DNA of 64,000 bases. Source: Heyndrickxia vini. Lineage in GTDB: Bacteria > Bacillota > Bacilli > Bacillales > Bacillaceae_C. The stretch is taken from contig NZ_CP065425.1 of assembly GCF_016772275.1 (NCBI RefSeq), positions 1,474,001-1,538,000 on the forward strand, read 5' to 3'. Positions 19,226-27,501 of the stretch are shown here, piece after piece (the stretch's first letter is position 1; every line of letters starts with the position of its first letter). The notes under the pieces are model-generated. The model had not been told where the DNA came from. It was given only the letters and a program-made list of their open reading frames with translations, and made no database searches. Made by a program: the position numbers and the translations under genes.

Positions 19226-20880
19226 AAACCGTGAAAAAACGTCTTGGTGATTTATTAGTAGAAACAGAAATGATTACCGAACAGCAATTGCAAATTGCTT
19301 TAAAAGAAAAAGGGCCAAATCAAAAACTTGGTGAGGTTTTTATTGAACGGGGCTATATTACTGAGCAACAACTTATTGAGGTGCTTGAATTTCAATTAGG
19401 CATTCCACATGTTAGCTTATTTCGATATCCATTTGATCCAAAGTTGTTCTCACTTATTTCCAAAGAGGCGGCGAAGCGAAATCTAATCATTCCATTAAGA
19501 AAAGATGCAGATAAATTATTTGTCGCGATGGCAGATCCGATGGACTTTTATGTAATCGAAGATTTACGGCTGGCAACTGGTTTTCAAATTGAGACGGCCA
19601 TTGCGACAAAAGACGATATATTGCGGTCTATAAACAAATACTACAATTCCGAAGATGGGTTTGAATATATTGATGAGTTAGCTGAAAATGAGCCGGTTCA
19701 ACAAGAAACAATTACTGATCAGGATTCCCCAATTGTTCGTATCGTCAATCAAATATTATCAAATGCAATTGTCCAAAAGGCCAGTGATATTCATATTGAT
19801 CCGCAAGAAACAAAAATTACGGTTAGGTATCGTGTCGATGGAATATTACGTACAGAACGATCATTGCCCAAAAATATGCAAAGTATGTTGATTGCTCGAT
19901 TAAAGATTATGGCTAATCTTGATATAACTGAACACCGAATCCCACAGGACGGACGGATAAAAACAACGATAGACTTCCGTCATGTCGATTTGCGGGTTGC
20001 AACCTTGCCAACCGTATTCGGTGAAAAAATAGTATTAAGAATATTAGATCTCGCAAGTTCTTTAAATGATATAAGTCAATTAGGTTTAAATAAAGTGCAT
20101 TTACAACGATTTAAGCAATTGATTGAAAAACCGACTGGAATTGTTTTAATTACAGGTCCTACTGGATCCGGTAAATCTTCAACGCTTTATGCAGCTTTAA
20201 ATCATTTGAATAATGAAGAAGTGAATATTATTACCATCGAAGATCCGGTTGAATATCAGCTTGAAGGAATTAACCAAATTCAAGTGAACCCAAATGTTGG
20301 GATGACGTTTGCTGCCGGTTTGCGTTCAATTTTACGTCAAGATCCAAATATTATCATGGTAGGGGAGATTCGTGATCGCGAAACGGTTGAAGTTGCTGTA
20401 AGAGCTTCATTAACAGGTCATTTAGTATTAAGTACAATCCATACCAATGATTCGCTTAGCACAATCACAAGATTATTGGATATGGGTGTGGAGCCATTTT
20501 TAGTTGCCTCTTCAATTAGCGGCATTATTGCACAGCGCCTTGTTCGAAGGGTGTGTCGGGATTGTGCATCGGAACATCCTCCGACTAAGCGGGAAATTGA
20601 AATATTTGCAAAACGGAATATGACCATTGATAAAATCATTCGCGGACGAGGCTGTTCATCATGTAATATGACAGGTTATCGTGGACGAATGGCGATTCAT
20701 GAGGTTCTCATGTTTAATGATGAAATGAAACAGGTCATTATGAATAATGAACCATTTTCGAATTTACGCAAAATAGCAATCAAGCATAAAACAATCTTCC
20801 TAATTGATGATGGCCTGCTTAAAGTGAAGCAAGGCTTAACAACTACAGAAGAAATATTACGTGTGGCAGTTACGGAGTAG
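19222..20880 (+). CDS. pilB: Type IV pilus extension ATPase PilB
   Basis: 552 residues of the GspE/PilB family. The N-terminus (RLGDLLVETEMITEQQL ... KLGEVFIERGYITEQQL) is a MshEN-type domain with two LG repeats. The ATPase core has GPTGSGKSST (Walker A, about 312-321), an Asp box, IIMVGEIRD (Walker B, about 376-384) and a His box. The zinc-binding cysteines are present as CRDC and CSSC (about 444-480). It powers pilin polymerisation at the cytoplasmic membrane. It overlaps the previous gene by 4 bases and is followed by pilT 8 bases later. Confidence 0.96.
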   Translation: MKTVKKRLGDLLVETEMITEQQLQIALKEKGPNQKLGEVFIERGYITEQQLIEVLEFQLGIPHVSLFRYPFDPKLFSLISKEAAKRNLIIPLRKDADKLFVAMADPMDFYVIEDLRLATGFQIETAIATKDDILRSINKYYNSEDGFEYIDELAENEPVQQETITDQDSPIVRIVNQILSNAIVQKASDIHIDPQETKITVRYRVDGILRTERSLPKNMQSMLIARLKIMANLDITEHRIPQDGRIKTTIDFRHVDLRVATLPTVFGEKIVLRILDLASSLNDISQLGLNKVHLQRFKQLIEKPTGIVLITGPTGSGKSSTLYAALNHLNNEEVNIITIEDPVEYQLEGINQIQVNPNVGMTFAAGLRSILRQDPNIIMVGEIRDRETVEVAVRASLTGHLVLSTIHTNDSLSTITRLLDMGVEPFLVASSISGIIAQRLVRRVCRDCASEHPPTKREIEIFAKRNMTIDKIIRGRGCSSCNMTGYRGRMAIHEVLMFNDEMKQVIMNNEPFSNLRKIAIKHKTIFLIDDGLLKVKQGLTTTEEILRVAVTE

Positions 20881-20888
20881 GGGATGAA

Positions 20889-21929
20889 ATGAAAGATAAA
20901 ATTGAAAATTTACTTCGTGCAGCGTTTGAATTAAAAGCTTCCGATATTCATTTAACAGTTGGAACACCACCAATTGTAAGAATAAATGGTGAGTTAAAAC
21001 GCTATGGAAAAGAAATGTTAAGACCCGCTGATACGGAGGAAATGGCGAAAGCAATTATTCCTGATTATTTATGGACAACATTAAAGGAGCAAGGAGAGTT
21101 GGATTTCTCTTATGGAATTCCTGGTGTGTCCCGATTTAGGATTAACGCGTTTCACCAACGTTCATGCATTGCGATGGCGGTAAGAATTGTTCCTACCAAA
21201 ATTCCTACAATTGATGAATTGGAGCTTCCGTCAATATTGAAGAAGATTGCTGAAAAGCAACAAGGGCTCGTTCTCGTTACGGGTCCAACTGGAAGTGGAA
21301 AATCAACGACGTTAGCAGCAATGATTGATTATATGAATGCAACGATGCGAAAGCATATTATTACTCTTGAGGATCCAATTGAATATCTACATAAGCACCG
21401 ACTGTCCATTATCGATCAGCGAGAAGTTGGCTTTGATACGAGGAATTTTGCGAATGGACTAAGAAGCGCTCTTCGTCAAGATCCGGATGTAATTTTAGTC
21501 GGAGAAATGAGAGATTTAGAGACAATTCATACCGCAATCACGGCGGCTGAGACTGGACATCTTGTGTTAGGGACGTTGCATACATCCAGTGCAACATCAA
21601 CGATTGATCGGATTGTTGATGTTTTTCCACCTTCACAGCAAGCACAAATTAGAATTCAGCTTGCATCTGTATTAGTAAGCATCATCTCACAAAGACTGTT
21701 TCCAACAGCTGATAAGAAGGGGCAAAAGGCGGCGATGGAAATTTTGATTAATAACTCAGCTATCGCAAATCTAATAAGAAGCGAAAAAGTCCATCAAATT
21801 CCTAATGTGCTGCAAACATCAAAAGGAAGTGGCATGCAATTGCTTTCATCTAGCGTAAAAGACTTAGTTCAAGCCGAACAAATTGCAAGAGAAGTGGCTT
21901 TACCATATTTAATGGAGCAGGATTTGTAA
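20889..21929 (+). CDS. pilT: Type IV pilus retraction ATPase PilT
   Basis: 346 residues, normal for PilT. ASDIHLTVGTPPIVRINGEL opens the N-terminal domain. Walker A is GPTGSGKSTT (about 132-141), Walker B is VILVGEMRD, and a C-terminal AIANLIRSEK segment resembles the PilT AIRNLIRE motif needed for retraction. There are no zinc cysteines, which separates it from PilB. Its presence suggests a retractile pilus able to support twitching or DNA uptake. It is two bases from pilC. Confidence 0.96.
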   Translation: MKDKIENLLRAAFELKASDIHLTVGTPPIVRINGELKRYGKEMLRPADTEEMAKAIIPDYLWTTLKEQGELDFSYGIPGVSRFRINAFHQRSCIAMAVRIVPTKIPTIDELELPSILKKIAEKQQGLVLVTGPTGSGKSTTLAAMIDYMNATMRKHIITLEDPIEYLHKHRLSIIDQREVGFDTRNFANGLRSALRQDPDVILVGEMRDLETIHTAITAAETGHLVLGTLHTSSATSTIDRIVDVFPPSQQAQIRIQLASVLVSIISQRLFPTADKKGQKAAMEILINNSAIANLIRSEKVHQIPNVLQTSKGSGMQLLSSSVKDLVQAEQIAREVALPYLMEQDL

Positions 21930-21930
21930 A

Positions 21931-23145
21931 ATGGCGAGGTTTAAATATTCTGGACGCGATCGTTTAGGGAAAAAGACTGGTGTTCTCAATGCGGATTCCA
22001 AACGTGAGGCAATGATTCAGCTGAAAGCACAAGGAATTCGTGTGATTGATATTGAAGAAGTACCACAAACACTATTAACAAAAGATATTACAATTGGTAA
22101 ACCTGTTAAGCTTCAGCATATCGTCATATTTTTACGTCAGTTTTCTACCTTAATCCAAGCAGGTGTAACGATTGTTGATGCGACGAAAATATTGGCTGAA
22201 CAAACAGAAAGTAAATATTTAAGTAAAGCATTAGCCGATATTGAAACAGAATTAAGAGAAGGAAAGCCCTTTTCAGATGCTTGTGCAAAGCATACGAAAA
22301 TTTTTGAGCCGTTATTTGTCAATATGATAAGAGCGGGTGAAGCATCCGGTAGTTTAGATGAAACACTGGAAAGATTAGCTGTCCACTATGAAAAACAGCA
22401 TCATACACGGCAAAAGGTCGTATCTGCACTCGCCTATCCAATCGTTGTTGCAATTATTGCGATTGGGGTTGTTATCTTTTTACTAGTGGCAGTTGTTCCT
22501 ACTTTTGTTTCCATGTTTGAAGATTTTGGCGGTAAATTGCCGGCTATTACTCAATTAGTTTTAAATGCCAGTAATTTTATGCAGAAATATTGGTATTTAG
22601 TTATATTAATACTTATTTTACTAGTGATGGGTATGATGGCATTAAGAAAAAATAAAGCAACGAAATACTATTTTGATTATTTCTTATTAAGAATCCCATT
22701 CTTTGGTTCAATTATGAAAAAGGCAATTATTGCGCAAATGACAAGAACATTAAGTTCTATGTTTACGAGCTCTGTACCGATTTTGCAAGCATTACTAATG
22801 GTTGAAAAAATTGTTGAAAATGAAGTGTATGTGAGAGTCATTCGACAATCTTATGATTCTTTAGAAAAAGGACAGTCACTGTCAGAACCGATGAAAAAAC
22901 ATTGGGCCTTTCCGCCGCTCGTCTCGCAAATGATTGCTATCGGGGAGGAAACAGGATCACTAGATTCCATGCTCGGAAAGGTTGCCGACTTTTATGAAAA
23001 GGAAGTAGAAGCAGCAACCGATCGCTTAAAATCACTGATTGAACCATTAATGATCGTTGTCCTCGCAGGATTAGTAGGAACGATTGTCACAGCCATTATT
23101 GTGCCGATGTTTGACATCTATAATAATGTTCAAACGTACGAATAA
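21931..23145 (+). CDS. pilC: Type IV pilus platform protein PilC
   Basis: 404 residues of the GspF/PilC family: two homologous cytoplasmic domains (FLRQFSTLIQAGVTIVDA near 70 and MTRTLSSMFTSSVPILQA near 270), each followed by membrane helices, three in all. GEASGSLDETLERLAVHYE and GEETGSLDSMLGKVADFYE are the paired family signatures. It couples ATPase rotation to pilin insertion in the membrane. Confidence 0.96.
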   Translation: MARFKYSGRDRLGKKTGVLNADSKREAMIQLKAQGIRVIDIEEVPQTLLTKDITIGKPVKLQHIVIFLRQFSTLIQAGVTIVDATKILAEQTESKYLSKALADIETELREGKPFSDACAKHTKIFEPLFVNMIRAGEASGSLDETLERLAVHYEKQHHTRQKVVSALAYPIVVAIIAIGVVIFLLVAVVPTFVSMFEDFGGKLPAITQLVLNASNFMQKYWYLVILILILLVMGMMALRKNKATKYYFDYFLLRIPFFGSIMKKAIIAQMTRTLSSMFTSSVPILQALLMVEKIVENEVYVRVIRQSYDSLEKGQSLSEPMKKHWAFPPLVSQMIAIGEETGSLDSMLGKVADFYEKEVEAATDRLKSLIEPLMIVVLAGLVGTIVTAIIVPMFDIYNNVQTYE

Positions 23146-23173
23146 AATTTTTGTAAAACTACCAATTTTTATG

Positions 23174-23202
23174 TCGATATTTACTAGACCATCGGATATA
23201 AT
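23174..23202 (+). promoter_or_regulatory. Internal promoter of the major pilin gene
   Basis: TCGATA at 23174-23179 and TATAAT at 23197-23202, 17 bases apart, in the 108-base gap after pilC. It would allow high pilin expression independent of the machinery genes. Confidence 0.6.
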
Positions 23203-23253
23203 GATTTCAATAAGACTTTATTACTAGTTTAATAGAAAAATGGAGGGAAAAAC

Positions 23254-23712
23254 GTGTTAAAAAAAATCGGTCAAAAGTTAAAAGAGCAAAAGGGGTTAAC
23301 ACTAATTGAATTACTAGCAGTTGTTGTTATCTTGGGGATTATCGCGGCTATTGCGATACCTAGTATTGGTGGGTTAATTGACAACTCGAAGAAAGATGCA
23401 CATGTTGCGAATGCACAACAGATGATTAATTCTGCGAAGACTTGGGTTACGGGAAATGCCGAGGAGTTTACTGATTCAGATGGAAAAGCTATAACTCAAA
23501 CTCTGTATTTGAAAGATATGATTAAAGATAATTTAATTGATCCTATGAAAGATCCGGATAAAGGTAATTATGATACAGAGAAATCATTTGTTTTAATAGA
23601 AAAAAGCGGTAGTGGTTATAAATATACAGTAACATTAATTAATGGTACTAGAGGTATTAAAGCCAAAACTTCCGATGAACTTAAAAGAAAAAATGTTGAA
23701 GATATAAAATAG
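23254..23712 (+). CDS. pilA: Major type IV pilin, PilA-like
   Basis: 152 residues. A basic leader ending in EQKG is followed by LTLIELLAVVVILGIIAAIAIPSIGGLI: cleavage after Gly, then a hydrophobic helix with Glu5. The globular domain is short, with a helix (KDAHVANAQQMINSAKTW) and a beta-rich end; no cysteines are seen, unlike Gram-negative PilA. GTG start with TGGAGGG eight bases before. It has its own promoter and lies between pilC and pilD, as expected for the main subunit. Confidence 0.9.
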   Translation: MLKKIGQKLKEQKGLTLIELLAVVVILGIIAAIAIPSIGGLIDNSKKDAHVANAQQMINSAKTWVTGNAEEFTDSDGKAITQTLYLKDMIKDNLIDPMKDPDKGNYDTEKSFVLIEKSGSGYKYTVTLINGTRGIKAKTSDELKRKNVEDIK

Positions 23713-23724
23713 TAGGGATAATAA

Positions 23725-24468
23725 GTGAATTTAATTATTTTCCTTTACGCCCTCCTCCTCGGCTCCTTCTTCAACGTCGTAGGACTGAGGGTACCGGTAA
23801 ATCAATCAATCGTAAAACCACGGTCAGCATGTTCACATTGTCATCGGACATTATCGGCAATGGAATTGATACCTGTTTTTTCATATTTAATCCAAGGGGG
23901 GAAATGTCGTCACTGTAAAGGGCGGCTTTCTCCGCTTTATCCATTAGGCGAGCTGATAACAGCTATACTTTTTGTATTTGCCTATATACAGATTGGCTGG
24001 AATTTCGAAGTCATTATTGCTTGGACATTAATATCACTAATTATTATTATTTTCATCTCAGATATTGCCTATATGATAATTCCTGACAAAATACTTTTAG
24101 TATTTACAGGTATTTTTTTTATCGAAAGATTACTTTCCCCGCTTGATCCATGGTGGGATTCACTGCTCGGCGGAGCAATTGGTTTTCTGCTTCTTCTAGC
24201 AATCGCTTTTGTAAGCAAAGGCGGAATGGGTGGCGGAGATATTAAACTATTTGGTGTCCTCGGTTTCGTGTTAGGGTTAAAATTCGTCCTTCTTTCATTT
24301 TTTCTAGCAACATTATTTGGTGCTGTAGTTGGGATTATCGGTCTGAAGTTTGGAATCTTTAAAAAAGGGAAACCCATCCCGTTTGGTCCTTTTATTGGTC
24401 TTGGGGCACTTGTCACCTATTTCTATGGTCAAATAATCATAGATTGGTATCTTTCACTATTAACATAG
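23725..24468 (+). CDS. pilD: Prepilin peptidase PilD (ComC family)
   Basis: 247 residues with 6-8 membrane helices. The cytosolic loop has the CxxC pairs C36/C39 and C61/C64 for methylation. The peptidase aspartates are in SDIAYMIIPD and GGMGGGDIKLFG. It cleaves and methylates the prepilins of this locus. In B. subtilis the single peptidase comC occupies the same place between folC and spoIIB, so this enzyme probably also serves the ComG pseudopilins, which are not in the window. GTG start. Confidence 0.95.
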   Translation: MNLIIFLYALLLGSFFNVVGLRVPVNQSIVKPRSACSHCHRTLSAMELIPVFSYLIQGGKCRHCKGRLSPLYPLGELITAILFVFAYIQIGWNFEVIIAWTLISLIIIIFISDIAYMIIPDKILLVFTGIFFIERLLSPLDPWWDSLLGGAIGFLLLLAIAFVSKGGMGGGDIKLFGVLGFVLGLKFVLLSFFLATLFGAVVGIIGLKFGIFKKGKPIPFGPFIGLGALVTYFYGQIIIDWYLSLLT

Positions 24469-24491
24469 TAGTTTTTAAAGGAGTTTTAGTA

Positions 24492-25463
24492 ATGGGGCTG
24501 CGATTTATGCAACGTGATCAAAAAACAATAAATTTTATTTTTACCGATCATGCGATCCGATATTTAGAGGTAAAGCAGCGTTCACCACTTATTGTCCAAC
24601 AGTATGGGGAGCGTCTCCTTGATAGTGGAATTATTAAAGATGGCCGCATCATCGATAAACAGCATTTAACCCTCATTTTACAAAATATTGTTGATGAACT
24701 GGGTGTGAAAAAGAGACCGGTACGCTTTATCGTACCTGATTCTACAATCGCAATCCGTAAGCTCACTATTCCTTCGGATATTCGTGATGATGAAGTAAAG
24801 GGATATATCTTTTTAGAAATTGGCACGACGATTCATCTTCCATTTGAAGAACCAAATTTCGATGTTGTGATTTTACCCGGAAAAAATAAGAAAAAGGAAG
24901 TACTTCTCGTAGCTACAGAGGAAGAAGTCATTCAATCTTATTTAAGTTTGTTAGAAGATGTATCATTAAAGCCGGAGGTTGCGGATGTTTCACCACTATC
25001 ACTTTACCGCCTCTATTATAAAAATAATTTTATCCATGAGAATGATCATGTCATGCTGCTTCATTTTGATGAATCATTATTGACGATATCGATTTTTCAT
25101 CAGCATATTCCTCTTTTTATGAGACCGATCGCCATTAATGAGGATGAAGATGTTTCCCTATCATCTTTAACACAGAATTCAGTGGAAAATAATGAAATCT
25201 ATCAACTAGATGAAATCGTAAAAGATATTGGTCAGATCATGTCCTTCTATCAATTTACGATCCAAAAAGGGGAGCATCAGGTTAATCGAATATTATTAAG
25301 TGGGGATCATTCCCAACGTAATATGATTAGAGAGTATTTAACGGATCGTTTGGAAATAAGCATTGATCAATTGCCTTCAGAAGTTTTTCAACCATCATCG
25401 GATGTGACAATACCAAGGTCTTATAGTATTGCTCTTGGCTTAGGGTTAAAAGAGGTGCACTAA
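24492..25463 (+). CDS. pilM: Type IV pilus inner complex protein PilM
   Basis: 323 residues of the actin-like PilM family. The N-terminus has the nucleotide-fold opening NFIFTDHAIRYLEVK, and RKLTIPSDIRDDEVKGYIFLEI is the PilM signature. Cytosolic; it binds the N-terminus of PilN. The ATG at 24492 follows AAAGGAG. The frame stays open further upstream to 24444 inside pilD, but those residues have no RBS. It overlaps pilN by one base (TAATG). Confidence 0.88.
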   Translation: MGLRFMQRDQKTINFIFTDHAIRYLEVKQRSPLIVQQYGERLLDSGIIKDGRIIDKQHLTLILQNIVDELGVKKRPVRFIVPDSTIAIRKLTIPSDIRDDEVKGYIFLEIGTTIHLPFEEPNFDVVILPGKNKKKEVLLVATEEEVIQSYLSLLEDVSLKPEVADVSPLSLYRLYYKNNFIHENDHVMLLHFDESLLTISIFHQHIPLFMRPIAINEDEDVSLSSLTQNSVENNEIYQLDEIVKDIGQIMSFYQFTIQKGEHQVNRILLSGDHSQRNMIREYLTDRLEISIDQLPSEVFQPSSDVTIPRSYSIALGLGLKEVH

Positions 25464-26113
25464 TGTTAGTCGAAATTAATCTTATTCAAAAAAAAGAAAC
25501 AAAATCACGAGCGCCTTTTTATATAATTATAGGGATTATTTTCGTTGCCGTAATTTTAAGTGTTCTCTTTATCATGCAAATTAATAATAAACATGGACAG
25601 ATCAAACTACTTGAATCGCAAATTAAGAAAACAGAGGAATTTCGGATAGATGCGGAGCAAAAGCTGACTAGCTTTGAAAGTAATGATGCATACAAGCAAT
25701 TAAAAACGTCTGTAGATTGGGCAGAAACTGTACCTGTTGATACAGTTACATTATTAAAGCAACTTGTATCATATTTACCGGAAAGAGGCTTTTTTCAAAC
25801 TTTTTCATATAATGAGGATGGCTCAGTTAATATGACAATCCAATTTGATACGAGTAATGACGCAGCCTACTATTTGAGTAGATTAACTAGTGCTAAATGG
25901 GTTGAAAATGCTGAAATAACCGAAATTACAACAAACGATATTGAAAAAACGGATAATAAAGATACCCAAGTCCAAGAAGAAATAGCTGAACAAGAAAATA
26001 ACGTGTTACCAAGATACATCGTTTCATACACGATAACGATTGATAAGCAATCCATTAACAAGCTGACAGAGGAAGAAACAGAAGATCAATCTAAAGGGGG
26101 GAACGGTCCGTGA
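25463..26113 (+). CDS. pilN: Type IV pilus inner complex protein PilN
   Basis: 216 residues. It opens with MLVEINLIQKKE, a variant of the family INLLP sequence that binds PilM, followed by one membrane helix (about 19-39), a coiled coil and an extracytoplasmic ferredoxin-like domain. It overlaps pilM by one base and pilO by four, typical of pilMNO operons. Confidence 0.88.
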   Translation: MLVEINLIQKKETKSRAPFYIIIGIIFVAVILSVLFIMQINNKHGQIKLLESQIKKTEEFRIDAEQKLTSFESNDAYKQLKTSVDWAETVPVDTVTLLKQLVSYLPERGFFQTFSYNEDGSVNMTIQFDTSNDAAYYLSRLTSAKWVENAEITEITTNDIEKTDNKDTQVQEEIAEQENNVLPRYIVSYTITIDKQSINKLTEEETEDQSKGGNGP

Positions 26114-26853
26114 CCCTTCATTTTAATAAAAAACAAGCGGCAACGATTTTGTCTGTTTTCATAATAACTGCTTTAATCTTGCTTTTTCTTTACTTTAAAT
26201 ATTATCAACCTGCTGTTCAGCAGTTGGAAATGAAAAAAACGGAGCTACATTCAGATGAAAAAGGATTAGCGATGCTTCAACAGAAAGTAAATCAAATGGG
26301 TGAAAAAACATTTGAAAGCACGATTTCTTTGCAAAAAAAAGTACCTGTTAAACCATTAACCGATCAACTCCTTTTGCAATTAGATAAAGCGGAGACTGTG
26401 TCAGGTTCAACAATTAAGTCTATAAATTTTCTTACAGGTGAGGCAGCAAAAGGACAAGCAGAGACAACTTTAGAGGATTCAAATGAAACTAAATCAAATC
26501 AAAATTCGAAGAAAACGGTAGCCTTACCAACAGGTGTAAAAAGCACAACTGTAACAATCGCTGTCGAATCCCCGAGTTATTTTGAACTGGAAGAGTTTAT
26601 CAAGCAGTTGCAGTCATTGCCAAGAATTATCGGGATTGAAAAAATTGATGTTAATGGTCCTACCGAAATGACAACGGATGATCAAGAAAAACAAACGATT
26701 GCGGTGACTATTACGGCGTCTGCATTTTATATGCCGGAGCTGCAAAGTTTGGCTGATCAGCTGCCAAAATTGGAAGTGCCATCAGCTAGTGACAAACTAA
26801 ATCCATTTGTTCAATTCCCTGATACACAGCAAAATAATGATCAAACTCCATAA
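26110..26853 (+). CDS. pilO: Type IV pilus inner complex protein PilO
   Basis: 247 residues. The short cytosolic start FNKKQAA is followed by one membrane helix (about 11-30), a coiled coil (YQPAVQQLEMKKTELHSDEKGLAMLQQKV) and an extracytoplasmic domain (VTIAVESPSYFELEEFIKQLQSLPRI). GTG start overlapping the pilN stop, with AAAGGGGGG upstream. It should pair with PilN. No pilP or pilQ follows, consistent with the absence of an outer membrane. Confidence 0.87.
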   Translation: MTLHFNKKQAATILSVFIITALILLFLYFKYYQPAVQQLEMKKTELHSDEKGLAMLQQKVNQMGEKTFESTISLQKKVPVKPLTDQLLLQLDKAETVSGSTIKSINFLTGEAAKGQAETTLEDSNETKSNQNSKKTVALPTGVKSTTVTIAVESPSYFELEEFIKQLQSLPRIIGIEKIDVNGPTEMTTDDQEKQTIAVTITASAFYMPELQSLADQLPKLEVPSASDKLNPFVQFPDTQQNNDQTP

Positions 26854-26878
26854 CCTTTCAGAAAGGCACGTATTCATT

Positions 26879-27397
26879 ATGAAGGTACTTAAAGGAAAGA
26901 CTTTGTTGATTAGTGCTGAAAGCGAGCGCCAAGTGCGGAAATCAATACGTAGAGCCAACGAAAAAGGTTTTACATTAATTGAACTGTTAGCTGTTGTTGT
27001 CATATTAGGAATCATTGCACTGATTGCAGTGATTTCGATAGGTGGTTTAATCGAAAGAGCAAAAAAAGATGCATTTGTCCACACAGCGTACACACTAAAG
27101 GAAGCTGCAGAATATTATGCGAAAGATCAACACGTCCAAGAACAATCACTTTCAAAGATAACTTATCAATTACTATATAAAGAAAATATGATTGAAAAGA
27201 TAAAAGATCCCTTTTCAAAAGCTTACCTTGATCCCGATACGAATGATTCATACATAATCGTTGAAGGACTATCAGCGAAATCCGTTTGCTTAATAGGTTC
27301 TACGAAAAATATCTGTTCAAATGGGGAAGGAAATTCTGAAGAATATCCAGTTCCATTTGATGATCTTTCTATTAACAATGTACAAGAAAATAAGTAG
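26879..27397 (+). CDS. Second type IV pilin with an unusual leader
   Basis: 172 residues from ATG 26879. The segment EKG|FTLIELLAVVVILGIIALIAVISIGGLIE is nearly identical to the major pilin helix, with cleavage after Gly30 and Glu at +5. The mature part resembles PilA (KKDAFVHTAYTLKEAAEYYAKDQ). The 30-residue leader is long for this family. GTG 26933 would give a more ordinary 12-residue leader but has no good RBS, and TTG 26903 is a third option. The leader DNA resembles intergenic repeat B. Last pil gene before the terminator. Confidence 0.85.
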   Translation: MKVLKGKTLLISAESERQVRKSIRRANEKGFTLIELLAVVVILGIIALIAVISIGGLIERAKKDAFVHTAYTLKEAAEYYAKDQHVQEQSLSKITYQLLYKENMIEKIKDPFSKAYLDPDTNDSYIIVEGLSAKSVCLIGSTKNICSNGEGNSEEYPVPFDDLSINNVQENK

Positions 27398-27421
27398 AAA
27401 TTTGACGAAATCCTTTACAGG

Positions 27422-27452
27422 CAAGACGACAAAAGTCTTGTTCTTTTTTTTT
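27422..27452 (+). terminator. Terminator of the pil operon
   Basis: CAAGAC and GTCTTG flank a short loop and are followed by a long T run (TTCTTTTTTTTT). It separates the pilus genes from spoIIB. Confidence 0.85.
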
Positions 27453-27501
27453 GTCCTTATGTTAGCATATAACAAATATCGCGAACGGAAAGGGGACAAA
27501 A

